Notes under the pieces: generated by a model
Database searches by the model: none
What the model was told of the DNA's origin: nothing
The model's input: only the letters and a program-made list of their open reading frames with translations
Shown here: positions 1 through 7,858 of the stretch, in pieces
Numbering within the stretch: the stretch's first letter is position 1
How the letters are laid out: each line of letters starts with the position of its first letter
NCBI RefSeq assembly: GCF_025567285.1
Contig: NZ_JAOQJT010000002.1
Location: 372,001 to 436,000, forward strand
Length of the DNA stretch: 64,000 nucleotides
Origin: Coprococcus aceti
GTDB taxonomy: Bacteria > Bacillota > Clostridia > Lachnospirales > Lachnospiraceae
Direction of reading: 5' to 3'
Program-made: the position numbers and the translations under genes

Positions 1-9
1 TCTCCTCCT
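1..9 (-). promoter_or_regulatory. Ribosome binding site of a gene just off the left edge
   Basis: Read on the minus strand, bases 9 to 1 are AGGAGGAGA, a near-perfect Shine-Dalgarno sequence. It lies about 110 bases past the stop of the last gene of the exosortase operon. A further minus-strand gene therefore probably starts a few bases outside the window and may belong to the same operon. The gene itself is not visible. Confidence 0.5.
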
Positions 10-117
10 GGCTTTGCTTATCTCATATTCAGTTCTGTTCCTGCTGTTTGCTGACATATCTTTCTTCCCCCGTGTTATATACATAGCTATTATATAACAA
101 CTATTATTTGTAAATTG

Positions 118-2589
118 TCAATCTTTTTTCTTTCCGTAATCTTTACACGCTAGTATCCATATTGCACTCATTCCACAAAATCCTACTATACTCACCAACA
201 CTCCTGGCCAAAATAATGGATATTTAAACTTTATGTTTGTCACTCCTGTTCCAACACACAGCATATTATTTTCATCCATTATCTCCGAATCAGATACGAA
301 AATATCCTGATATGCAAGAGTAGTATTTATCACGGCTCCATCAGCAATATCTGCCGGAGCATCATTTACTGTTATCACCATTCCACCGTCCGTTATCTCA
401 CTACTTATAGGAATCAGCGTTCTCTCAGGAAGATCCTCCGGGCTCACGCCAAGAATATCCTCAACTATCTTCTCTGCACCGCTGTCCCCTGTCACACTAT
501 AATAGTACAAAAGATTCAGTCCCACATATTTGATATTCTGACTGTTCTCGTCCGTGGCTGCAAATGCAAGCTGTTCCATCTCATAAGCGAATGTACCTGT
601 CACGTTCATGGCTCCGGTTATATATCCGGTATTCCACTCTGACATATCATCAGGAAATCCTGTAGTAGATATCTGCTCACCGTCATAGCTAAAAATCGGA
701 TAGCTGGACTTTAATGATACAGACATATCCGTAACTCCAAGAAATACATGCTGCCTCGTTGCGCTGTCCGCTGGGACATGTGTCATGTCTATGACAACAT
801 TTACACCAGAATCCGCAAGAGATCTCACCATCTCCTCAGCCTTCTGTCTGGTGTCATATGAGAATCCGGTCAAAATTACAGTATGGTAGCTTTTCAGTTC
901 GTCCGTAGAATAATCCTCTATATTTGAGGACATTCCTGCCTTAAAAGAAGGAAATGCAAGGGTTATCCCATCCGCATAGTCACCTATGACAATGCCATCA
1001 TACTGCGTGACAACACCGAACTCCTCCGGACCATCAAGCTTAAACAGGCACACCTTATCCGACTCATATGTCAACGTGTAGCCACTCTTCTTTGCGCTTG
1101 CAGTGACATCATCGAGAGTCTTTCCCTTTGCACCTATATACTTTCTGTCAATTGCAACTGTATCGTCTCCAAGCTCGACCGATCTGTCAAACAGATAATC
1201 ATACTGTTCATTCTCAAGTGCCTGGTTGAGCAGCATTATGTTGTCAGCGGTCGCAGCCCCCTGCCATGCCCATCCAAATGTATATGACGCCCCCCCATCT
1301 GTACACACTCCGTACGATGGATAGGAACCGAGACTTGAAAGATCCATGAGCGATGCCCTCTGACTTGTGTTATCCCTCAAAAGGCCCGCCACAGCCACAC
1401 CGTCATCATTTGCCGGAACGCTGTACCTCTCAAATGTGAATGACGGTATCGCATCCACCACAAGTATGATCACCGAGGCAATCACAAATGGCTTTCTGAG
1501 CCGCTCCCACTCTATGAGCGACAGGAAGAAAAATCCATATGCTATAACTGTAAATCGCGTCATCCAGAGTGCCTGACTCATCGGCATCTTTCGAAGTATC
1601 GGCAGAACATCCGGTGTCGTGAGCACAAGGATTACAAGAGCCAGGATAAATCCTGATTTTTTCTTGTTATCTGCAAGCAAAATTCCCGCTATGGAGAGCA
1701 GGACAACGGATATTCCAAAATAAAATGCGCCGATATCTCCATTTATACGGTTTAACGGATTGAGCGATGAAGAAAGATCAGACATCCACATCGTCATTAC
1801 ATCTGATGCTGCCTCGGAATCCATGGATGATATTCCGCCCGAAAGTGATGGCACAAGCCACACTCCCATGATGAGTATGCCACATATCATCGTGAGCAGG
1901 ATGATCACCTGACGTCTTATACCCATTTTCCTGTGATGATCGAACAACAAAAACAAGAAAGTTCCTATTCCGATCATAGCTATCATCATGATATGGGTAA
2001 CGGTTATGAGCATTGTAAATATGAGAATCCCGGCAAGTGCCCATCTCTTCTCTTCCCTGAGATACACCCAGATAAAATATATGAGATATGGGAGAAGGAA
2101 GGACACGACCATTCTCGGCATATTGCCCTCATCAATGTACATTCTCGCATTTTCAGGCATGAAGAACCACAGCACAGCAAGTGCTGTTCCAAATACAGGC
2201 CTTCCGATTCTTCTGCCGATGAGCAGAAATGCCAGTCCGCCGAAGAATATATACACGCCGAACAAGAGGTAATATGCATTTATCACATTTCCCCCCGTGA
2301 AACACATGAGAAGTGCTGTTATATAATATGAAAGAGGCGGCCAGTACCTGTATAACTGGATTCCGTTATACCATGTCTCGTCATACAGAGGATATATCTG
2401 TCCACGTTTCAGTGCCTTATAGAGATACTCCGACTTGTACATATGCCCCCATACATCATTTCCCGATGGTTCAGTCACTACGTTCTTAAAGTGTATGACT
2501 CCAACCGCTGCCAGTGCGGCAAGGACAACCACACCAAGAGCGAAATAAATATTAAGTTTTCTCCTGCTGAGTTTATCCTTTTCTGTCAT
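118..2589 (-). CDS. Large membrane protein, PTPS_related / GT-C-like family
   Basis: The 823-residue protein starts with a TM segment (about 13-31), then an extracytoplasmic loop with aspartate and tryptophan residues (PSGNDVWGHMYKSEYL) and a conserved-looking YRYWPPLSYY stretch. About ten further TM segments reach residue 385. A soluble domain follows (about 400-790), and a last TM lies at about 797-815. This is the layout of the family called '6-pyruvoyl-tetrahydropterin synthase related domain; membrane protein', which resembles GT-C glycosyltransferases that use lipid-linked sugars. Its start overlaps the stop of the upstream PTPS-like gene by 4 bases (ATGA), so translation is coupled. 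The operon context suggests glycan assembly or transfer linked to XrtG; that role is inference. Confidence 0.75.
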   Translation of the reverse strand: MTEKDKLSRRKLNIYFALGVVVLAALAAVGVIHFKNVVTEPSGNDVWGHMYKSEYLYKALKRGQIYPLYDETWYNGIQLYRYWPPLSYYITALLMCFTGGNVINAYYLLFGVYIFFGGLAFLLIGRRIGRPVFGTALAVLWFFMPENARMYIDEGNMPRMVVSFLLPYLIYFIWVYLREEKRWALAGILIFTMLITVTHIMMIAMIGIGTFLFLLFDHHRKMGIRRQVIILLTMICGILIMGVWLVPSLSGGISSMDSEAASDVMTMWMSDLSSSLNPLNRINGDIGAFYFGISVVLLSIAGILLADNKKKSGFILALVILVLTTPDVLPILRKMPMSQALWMTRFTVIAYGFFFLSLIEWERLRKPFVIASVIILVVDAIPSFTFERYSVPANDDGVAVAGLLRDNTSQRASLMDLSSLGSYPSYGVCTDGGASYTFGWAWQGAATADNIMLLNQALENEQYDYLFDRSVELGDDTVAIDRKYIGAKGKTLDDVTASAKKSGYTLTYESDKVCLFKLDGPEEFGVVTQYDGIVIGDYADGITLAFPSFKAGMSSNIEDYSTDELKSYHTVILTGFSYDTRQKAEEMVRSLADSGVNVVIDMTHVPADSATRQHVFLGVTDMSVSLKSSYPIFSYDGEQISTTGFPDDMSEWNTGYITGAMNVTGTFAYEMEQLAFAATDENSQNIKYVGLNLLYYYSVTGDSGAEKIVEDILGVSPEDLPERTLIPISSEITDGGMVITVNDAPADIADGAVINTTLAYQDIFVSDSEIMDENNMLCVGTGVTNIKFKYPLFWPGVLVSIVGFCGMSAIWILACKDYGKKKD

Positions 2590-3044
2590 TTGGTCTCGTC
2601 ATTTTCCTTTATATCTTTGAGTATCCTGTCAGTTATGGAGTTTATCGTCTGCATCTCCTCCGTGTAACTATCGTCGATAAGACTTACCACATACGACATC
2701 GATGGGGACTCGCTGATCTCCATCATGAGAAATATCCAACCGTTTCTGTTCAATATCTTCGTTAGTTCTTCCTTGAAATACTCACATATATTCTCAAGTG
2801 TCGGATTGATCATATCAAACGGCGGAACATCGTTTAACGTCTTGTCCTGGTATGCACTTAAAAACTCCTCAACCCTGTGTTCAAGATGGTGAAACTTGAC
2901 AGTCTCATCACGTCCCTTGACAACATTTATCACAATCTCCCATGTGTGGGGATGTATTTCTCCCATGAGTCCATTTTTGTATATGCCATGTCTGGCATTC
3001 AGATAGAATTTGAATTTATACTGTCTGAACCTCATATAATTCAC
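2586..3044 (-). CDS. 6-pyruvoyl-tetrahydropterin synthase-like protein (XrtG-associated), copy 1
   Basis: This 152-residue protein belongs to the PTPS/QueD fold family. It keeps a zinc-ligand pattern: H19 in NARH, then H31 and H33 in HPHTW. A Glu-Ser-Pro sequence near residue 110 matches the pterin-anchoring glutamate region. The catalytic cysteine normally a few residues before the HxH pair is absent (NGLMGEI), and the usual Asp-His pair is not seen (AYQDKTLND). Classical PTPS or QueD chemistry is therefore doubtful. It is the sixth gene of the XrtG operon, and a paralogue is the first gene. No queuosine or folate genes are nearby. The family assignment is firm; the role is unknown. Confidence 0.75.
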   Translation of the reverse strand: MNYMRFRQYKFKFYLNARHGIYKNGLMGEIHPHTWEIVINVVKGRDETVKFHHLEHRVEEFLSAYQDKTLNDVPPFDMINPTLENICEYFKEELTKILNRNGWIFLMMEISESPSMSYVVSLIDDSYTEEMQTINSITDRILKDIKENDETK

Positions 3045-3099
3045 CTCTCAAAACATTTGAACTCAACATCATTTGAATTTGTTCTCATCTGCAGCCGCC

Positions 3100-4209
3100 T
3101 TACCAGTTCGCAAGGTCCAGCAATCTGTCCTTCTCATGGTAAAATGTATTTCTTGGATTTTCCGTGGATACAACTTCTCTGAGTACAGTCTCCAGCTCCG
3201 CTCCTTTAGAAAACGCCTCCCATTTGGACAGCATTTCCTCTCTCGTCTTTTCAGCTGCTGCAAGATCCGTCTTGTACATGATCACCACGAAATATCCCTT
3301 TGAAAGTTCCGCTGTAACATGATTTTTTCCCATGGAACCCTTTATAAAGTCCATGATCCTGAAAATGGCATCCCGTGAGAAATACCTGTCTCCCATCCTG
3401 ACGCGAATGAACATAAAAGTGATCGGAAAAAGTTCAGTATCCGAAGATTTCGACAACAGCGTGTCAACTATCTCCAAATCATAGTAACCTTCCCTCTTTA
3501 TCTCCGTCTTATCGAAATCCCTGTTTCTGAGTTCTTCCTCGTACTGGTCTGTCAGTCTTTCATACTCATCAAACTTTTCATTCCGCTCTGTAAGATCGGA
3601 CTGCAGCGCAATAACTTTTCTTCCCTCATGTCCAATCCTCCCTGCAAATTCAATTAATATACATCCAAACACCAGTATCGTAGCTATAACGGCTGTCACA
3701 ATGTAGAATTCCATATTTGAGGTTCCATACTCCTCAAGAACATAATCTTTGTCTGTAAATACACCACACACATACTCTGTTCCAGACACAGACGCCTCAC
3801 TGACTATTCCGCCCAAATCTTCCATATAGAGTTCAAATTCCGCCTTAGATGATATATTCTCCAGATTCTTTGTTGTATCATCATCCTTCATATACAGCAC
3901 TCTGCCATCTTTGAGAATGAATCCCCACGTAGTTCCGGATACCGGCACAGAATGTCTTATGAAATGTATCATCGCATCCTCCGATTTCCCAGCCAGCCCA
4001 TCTGCAATAATCTGCGCTGTGCTGTCCTGTTCATTCTTAAACGAATGTACAACATTGTCCCTGTTGTCCATGATATGGTATCCATAATATATGATCTCAA
4101 GCAAAGTGGTGACCAAAACAACTACAAATGCTGCCACCAGTCTTCCCCTGTACGTTTTTTTATTTTCTTTTCTCTTCTCTGTATTTTTATCTGTAGATCT
4201 GTCCATCAT
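3100..4209 (-). CDS. Two-TM sensor-like protein with degenerate GGDEF-like domain
   Basis: The 369-residue protein has a basic N-terminus, a TM at about 24-46, an extracytoplasmic region of about 120 residues (possibly Cache-like), a second TM at about 168-190, a charged probably coiled-coil stretch to about 235, and a C-terminal domain. That domain follows the GGDEF pattern: an 'FPITFMFIRV' strand, a helix, then 'ELSKGYFVVIMYKTDLAAAEKTREEM' in parts, where diguanylate cyclases have R-LGGDEF. The GGDEF signature is replaced by LSKGYF, so catalysis is unlikely. The start overlaps the upstream glycosyltransferase stop by 4 bases and has a GAGGAGA ribosome site. A regulatory or scaffold role in the XrtG system is inference. 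Confidence 0.6.
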   Translation of the reverse strand: MMDRSTDKNTEKRKENKKTYRGRLVAAFVVVLVTTLLEIIYYGYHIMDNRDNVVHSFKNEQDSTAQIIADGLAGKSEDAMIHFIRHSVPVSGTTWGFILKDGRVLYMKDDDTTKNLENISSKAEFELYMEDLGGIVSEASVSGTEYVCGVFTDKDYVLEEYGTSNMEFYIVTAVIATILVFGCILIEFAGRIGHEGRKVIALQSDLTERNEKFDEYERLTDQYEEELRNRDFDKTEIKREGYYDLEIVDTLLSKSSDTELFPITFMFIRVRMGDRYFSRDAIFRIMDFIKGSMGKNHVTAELSKGYFVVIMYKTDLAAAEKTREEMLSKWEAFSKGAELETVLREVVSTENPRNTFYHEKDRLLDLANW

Positions 4210-5612
4210 CTGGTCTCCTCATGTGCACCTGCCAGCTCATCCTCAGGATAGTTGACAAATCTGCGTACCTTATCTAGTCCGTGTGTAAACCGCAGAAAAT
4301 CGCTCCTTACTACGCCCACTGCCGTATCCCTTTCATCTGAAAAAGTCTGCATCTTCCAGCTGCCCTTTGACTTCATGGAATTTATTATTCCGGCAAACCT
4401 GAACCAGAATACAACAAAATTGTAAAGTGGCAGCAGAAATATCAGATAAATTTTTCGCACATAGTATCTTCTAAGCTTTTTAAAGGGCTTTAAAAACAGG
4501 CTTATACATATATAAAGAAGTGCTGTGGTAAAAACATACAGCATGTACATAATGATGACCGACTGTATGATAAGACTAAATGGGTAATTCACAAATCCCA
4601 GACATATTAGTGCGAAGTACCATATCATTCGCGGAAATGCAAATGTATGATCAAACATGACAAGTCTAACTATGAAATCCGAGAAAAATCCCCTGACCAC
4701 ATTCATTCTGTTCTTCATGAACATATGGACAACCTCTATCTCCCCACGCTGCCATCTCTGCCTCTGGATATACAATCTGTTCACGTCTTCTATCGGATCA
4801 ACGTAAAATATCGCCTCACTGCAGAGAACCACACTTTCACCAAGCACATCTCTTATCTGAAATGTTACGTGTGTGTCCTCGCACACTGTATCCGTATTGT
4901 ACATATTGGTTCTCATGATGGTGGAACGTCTGAACGCTGAAAAAGCACCGGAAAGTGTAAATATGTTGTTGAATTCTGACTGAAAGTTTCTTCCGGCAAG
5001 AAAAGCCTGGGCATACTCAAAAAACTCAAGTTTTCTGAGCAGGCGAAGTCCGAATCCCTTTGTCTCGTCTATCATCTCAGGATTTGTCATGATTGTACCC
5101 GTCATACAGTCAATATCAGCGTTTCTCTCAAACTTTACGACCATATTTCTTATGGCATCCCTCTGCAGAACACCGTCACTGTCTATATGGATCACATATT
5201 TGCCAAAGCTGTTGAAAAGCCCAAGGTTCAGTGCCTTAGACTTGCCCTGCTTTGAATTTACCCAGTTCATGGTAAGTTCCGGAAACTCCTCCTGACACTC
5301 GCAGAACACTTCAAAGCTTCTGTCTGTACTCATGTTGTTGACGACAAGTATATATATCTTATCATTTGGGTAACTTGAATCATTAATTGACTTGATACAC
5401 CGTCTAAGACTGTGCTCTTGATTGTACACCGGTATTATCATGGTTATCTCAGGTGAAAAGTTTACTGCCTTCTCCTTATGTGACACTATCTTTTTCTTTA
5501 TCAGTATCACAAAGTTGCCTATGGTCGGAATGATCTCCATAACTATAGGTATGATGACCCAGGCTGCCCAGAATATAATAGAACTATGAAATATCTGCAT
5601 TATGTGCGTCAA
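4206..5612 (-). CDS. Family 2 glycosyltransferase, exosortase G-associated
   Basis: This is a processive-type GT2. Numbering from the most upstream in-frame TTG (5627), there is an N-terminal TM (about 15-45), a GT-A domain starting ITMIIPVYNQ at residue 61, the DxD motif HIDSD (149-151), the catalytic ED at 250-251, and a Q-x-x-R-W motif (QRQRW, 288-292). Several C-terminal TM segments follow. It resembles the putative glycosyltransferase family described next to Gram-positive exosortases (TIGR03111-like). The start is uncertain: a TTG at 5612 sits 8 bases after GGAGG, whereas the ATG at 5600 is further away. The gene overlaps the end of xrtG. It probably polymerises or transfers sugar across the membrane from a nucleotide-sugar donor. 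Confidence 0.85.
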   Translation of the reverse strand: MTHIMQIFHSSIIFWAAWVIIPIVMEIIPTIGNFVILIKKKIVSHKEKAVNFSPEITMIIPVYNQEHSLRRCIKSINDSSYPNDKIYILVVNNMSTDRSFEVFCECQEEFPELTMNWVNSKQGKSKALNLGLFNSFGKYVIHIDSDGVLQRDAIRNMVVKFERNADIDCMTGTIMTNPEMIDETKGFGLRLLRKLEFFEYAQAFLAGRNFQSEFNNIFTLSGAFSAFRRSTIMRTNMYNTDTVCEDTHVTFQIRDVLGESVVLCSEAIFYVDPIEDVNRLYIQRQRWQRGEIEVVHMFMKNRMNVVRGFFSDFIVRLVMFDHTFAFPRMIWYFALICLGFVNYPFSLIIQSVIIMYMLYVFTTALLYICISLFLKPFKKLRRYYVRKIYLIFLLPLYNFVVFWFRFAGIINSMKSKGSWKMQTFSDERDTAVGVVRSDFLRFTHGLDKVRRFVNYPEDELAGAHEETR

Positions 5613-6189
5613 ACTTAAAACCTCCAACCTTCTGTCTTATTATCTGCGACTTTGTAAATACAAAGAAATATAGTGCAACCGTGCATGCATAGAACACAAG
5701 ACGCCCTATTATCGTATGGGCAATGAAGTATGAACTTTCTCCAAACATATATATTATGAGGCAGATCACAAATATCCTGAGTACATTTGACACAAATATC
5801 GCAAATCCTCCCACTACGCTGAGCACGCTTTTCTCATATGTGTGATACAAAGGAAAAAACCACAGGAGCGCCAAAAATGCCAGTATCTCTATGATGCCTG
5901 AGCACTCATAGTCTATATACATTGAAAGGTTTGTATCCCCTGTGGATATAAATATTACATTTTTGTTGAAATAAGACTCGTATATTCCAGTCATATCCCC
6001 AAACATCCCTGCCACTGCGGATACTGCTTTTTGCAGTGGGGCAAGAATGACCGGCTCAACCAGTATAAGCATGTATATAAAGAGACCCACACTGCCTGCA
6101 ATGAAATACCAGAATTCGAGTTTGCCACGTTTTAGAACCGTAAGCACATATATCCATATAATAAACGTTACGATCAACAGTATGTTCAT
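5584..6189 (-). CDS. xrtG: Exosortase family protein XrtG
   Basis: This is a roughly 201-residue polytopic membrane protein with about six or seven TM segments. From the ATG at 6189 the exosortase/archaeosortase triad is visible: Cys96 in DYECSGIIE, Arg138 in SNVLRIF, and His158 in FIAHTIIGR, each at a membrane boundary. Exosortases are membrane-embedded transpeptidase-like enzymes that recognise a C-terminal tripartite signal, cleave it and modify the protein. The start at 6189 is chosen because AAGGAGA lies upstream and longer in-frame starts would run into the preceding gene. The upstream gene encodes the likely substrate. The family assignment is strong; the chemistry has not, to my knowledge, been shown for the G type. 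Confidence 0.9.
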   Translation of the reverse strand: MNILLIVTFIIWIYVLTVLKRGKLEFWYFIAGSVGLFIYMLILVEPVILAPLQKAVSAVAGMFGDMTGIYESYFNKNVIFISTGDTNLSMYIDYECSGIIEILAFLALLWFFPLYHTYEKSVLSVVGGFAIFVSNVLRIFVICLIIYMFGESSYFIAHTIIGRLVFYACTVALYFFVFTKSQIIRQKVGGFKFDAHNADIS

Positions 6190-6236
6190 CCTGTGTTCTG
6201 TCTCCTTTTCACATAGTAATTTTATTATACGAGGGT

Positions 6237-7016
6237 TTACCTCTTCTTTCTTCTGCACACAAACACTCCGCCTGTTGCAAGTGCCATCGCCATAGCTGCC
6301 CCTGCCCACGGACCTGTCGGAGTTCCGGTTATAGTTACGCCCTGCGCGCCGATATTAGGGTTGGACACTGTGATAGTCGCCCCCTGATCAATGTTTATAC
6401 CCAGATAATCAGCCAGTTTCTTCATTGATATTGAAAACTCTATCTCATCACCCTTTCCCGTCTCAGTGTGTGCTGCATCATAAACCGTAAATGCCACATC
6501 GCCATCTATATCTGTATAGTAACCTGCGAACACACCAAAATTCCTGTATATTCCCTCACCTAGATTATACATCTGTCCCGACCAGTTGATCGAACCATCT
6601 GAATTCACAGGTAATACATTGAGCACACACTGTTTACCATCTACTGTAATGTTCCAGAACTGGAACTGCATCTGTGATGTGTACAGGTCATTCATGGAAA
6701 AATGCACATACAGCCTGTCGCCATCTATCGCAATCTGTCCCTTGTGAACCGAATAGCCATTGTTGCTGTTATATGTTATATCAGCAGATGGATACTGACT
6801 CCATTCACCGTAATATCCATCTATGGCAAGCCCTGTTGTGACAGGTCCACTTGAATTGCTCTTTGCCGCATCTGTCTGGGTTGCAACTGCATCATCCGCA
6901 AATGCCTGTATTCTGCCGCCCATAATAGAAAAAACTATAAAAATAACAGCGAAAGAAACAGCCATAACGCCTCTGTTCAAATGTTTCTTATACGATTCTC
7001 TTTTCTTCATACTCAT
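6237..7016 (-). CDS. Secreted protein with C-terminal sorting signal (Firmicu-CTERM type), likely XrtG substrate
   Basis: This is a protein of about 259 residues with an N-terminal signal peptide (basic start, hydrophobic core, GGRIQAFA-DD cleavage region). A roughly 170-residue beta-rich exported domain begins LAIDGYYGEWSQYP, which recalls 'DOMON-like' or CBM9-like modules (weak). A Thr/Gly-rich linker leads to a tripartite tail: TPTGPW, a hydrophobic segment of Ala/Met/Gly, and CRRKKR at the end. The tail has the layout of exosortase substrates and matches what is called the Firmicu-CTERM domain. The gene lies directly before xrtG. Starts at 7019 (GTG), 7016 and 7010 are all possible. Being the XrtG substrate is inference from the tail plus linkage. 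Confidence 0.8.
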   Translation of the reverse strand: MSMKKRESYKKHLNRGVMAVSFAVIFIVFSIMGGRIQAFADDAVATQTDAAKSNSSGPVTTGLAIDGYYGEWSQYPSADITYNSNNGYSVHKGQIAIDGDRLYVHFSMNDLYTSQMQFQFWNITVDGKQCVLNVLPVNSDGSINWSGQMYNLGEGIYRNFGVFAGYYTDIDGDVAFTVYDAAHTETGKGDEIEFSISMKKLADYLGINIDQGATITVSNPNIGAQGVTITGTPTGPWAGAAMAMALATGGVFVCRRKKR

Positions 7017-7079
7017 CACGCCTCATCTCTGTAGTATATTTTCATTGCTCAATTTATATATGTATATATTTCATCTATA

Positions 7080-7532
7080 TCAGCTAAGTCCTGTCATACT
7101 CTCAAGTTTCAATATATCATCAAATATCTTCTGATAATTTCTGTTGCTTGTATCCATGTTCATGGTCGGCAGCAGCATCCTGTCAGATACCTGATACACA
7201 CATAGCGGATTCTCAGATATATCAAGCTGGTATAACTCCATACCACTTTTCATAAGCTGTTTTCGCAATTTCTCGTAGAAGTAGTCGCCTATTGTCTCAA
7301 GGGTATTACCACATCCCTCAAACTCAGGAAGTTCATTAAGATACCGTCCCCTATACTGATCTATAAATGACGAGATGATTGCTTCCAACTTAAAAAAGGG
7401 AATATCCTCTTTACTATCCTTCATACCTATATAAGTGACAACTGTAAATGAGTGTCCATGTATCTTCGTTATGTCGCCATTAAAACTATGTTTTGCATTA
7501 AAGTAGGTTCTGTATATATAGTAGTTAAACAA
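7080..7532 (-). CDS. 6-pyruvoyl-tetrahydropterin synthase-like protein (XrtG-associated), copy 2
   Basis: This is a 150-residue PTPS/QueD-fold protein and the first gene of the XrtG operon. The zinc-ligand pattern H15 (AKHSF) and H25/H27 (HGHSF) is intact, and ISENP near residue 117 matches the pterin-anchoring glutamate region. The catalytic cysteine (NGDITKI instead) and the Asp-His dyad (YRGRYLNEL instead) are missing, as in copy 1. It starts at a TTG following GGGAGGGG; an overlapping ATG is out of frame. The two copies are divergent, suggesting separate roles or a heteromer. It may bind a pterin or another cyclic metabolite. Confidence 0.75.
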   Translation of the reverse strand: MFNYYIYRTYFNAKHSFNGDITKIHGHSFTVVTYIGMKDSKEDIPFFKLEAIISSFIDQYRGRYLNELPEFEGCGNTLETIGDYFYEKLRKQLMKSGMELYQLDISENPLCVYQVSDRMLLPTMNMDTSNRNYQKIFDDILKLESMTGLS

Positions 7533-7596
7533 CCATACCCCTCCCGACCATAAACTTCTATTTCAACTTAATAAGACTCATTCTTATCATCTCTAA

Positions 7597-7625
7597 ATTA
7601 TAAGTACATCATTGTGATATATCAA
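7597..7625 (-). promoter_or_regulatory. Promoter of the XrtG operon
   Basis: On the minus strand TTGATA (7625-7620) and TATAAT (7602-7597) are 17 bases apart, close to the sigma-A consensus. The predicted transcript start is about 60 bases before the first gene of the operon. Confidence 0.65.
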
Positions 7626-7630
7626 TGATG
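7607..7630. promoter_or_regulatory. Palindromic operator over the XrtG promoter
   Basis: Arms CATCATTG (7607-7614) and CAATGATG (7623-7630) are perfect 8-base inverted repeats around a spacer that is itself nearly symmetric (TGATATAT). The palindrome covers the spacer and -35 of the promoter, a typical repressor position. The regulator is not identified. Confidence 0.5.
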
Positions 7631-7788
7631 AAAAATTGCCAAAATAATGTCTGTTTTATGAACATTTTGTAACTTTATGTATAGTCAGAACGTTTCAACC
7701 GATTGCGCTGTTCACATTTTATTATCTGTTTGAGTGTTATTGATTGAATAGTCACAGAATCAGTCAAACAGTCATGATGTGAAGAGTC

Positions 7789-7826
7789 AAAAAAAGATCC
7801 CATCCATATGAATGAGATCTTTTTAT
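7789..7826 (-). terminator. Terminator after the aminotransferase gene
   Basis: On the minus strand AAAAAGATC and GATCTTTTTT form a stem around a short loop containing CATATG, ending in a T run. It lies about 35 bases after the aminotransferase stop. The stem is nearly symmetric and could also act on plus-strand transcripts. The rest of 7533-7858 holds only the XrtG promoter. Confidence 0.7.
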
Positions 7827-7858
7827 CTATATCTGCATTATTGCCCCGACATTGCCAT

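Noticed and set aside
1933..2331. 132-codon plus-strand frame inside the GT-C-like gene
   Set aside because: It lies fully within a well-supported membrane protein gene and its translation has no protein-like features.
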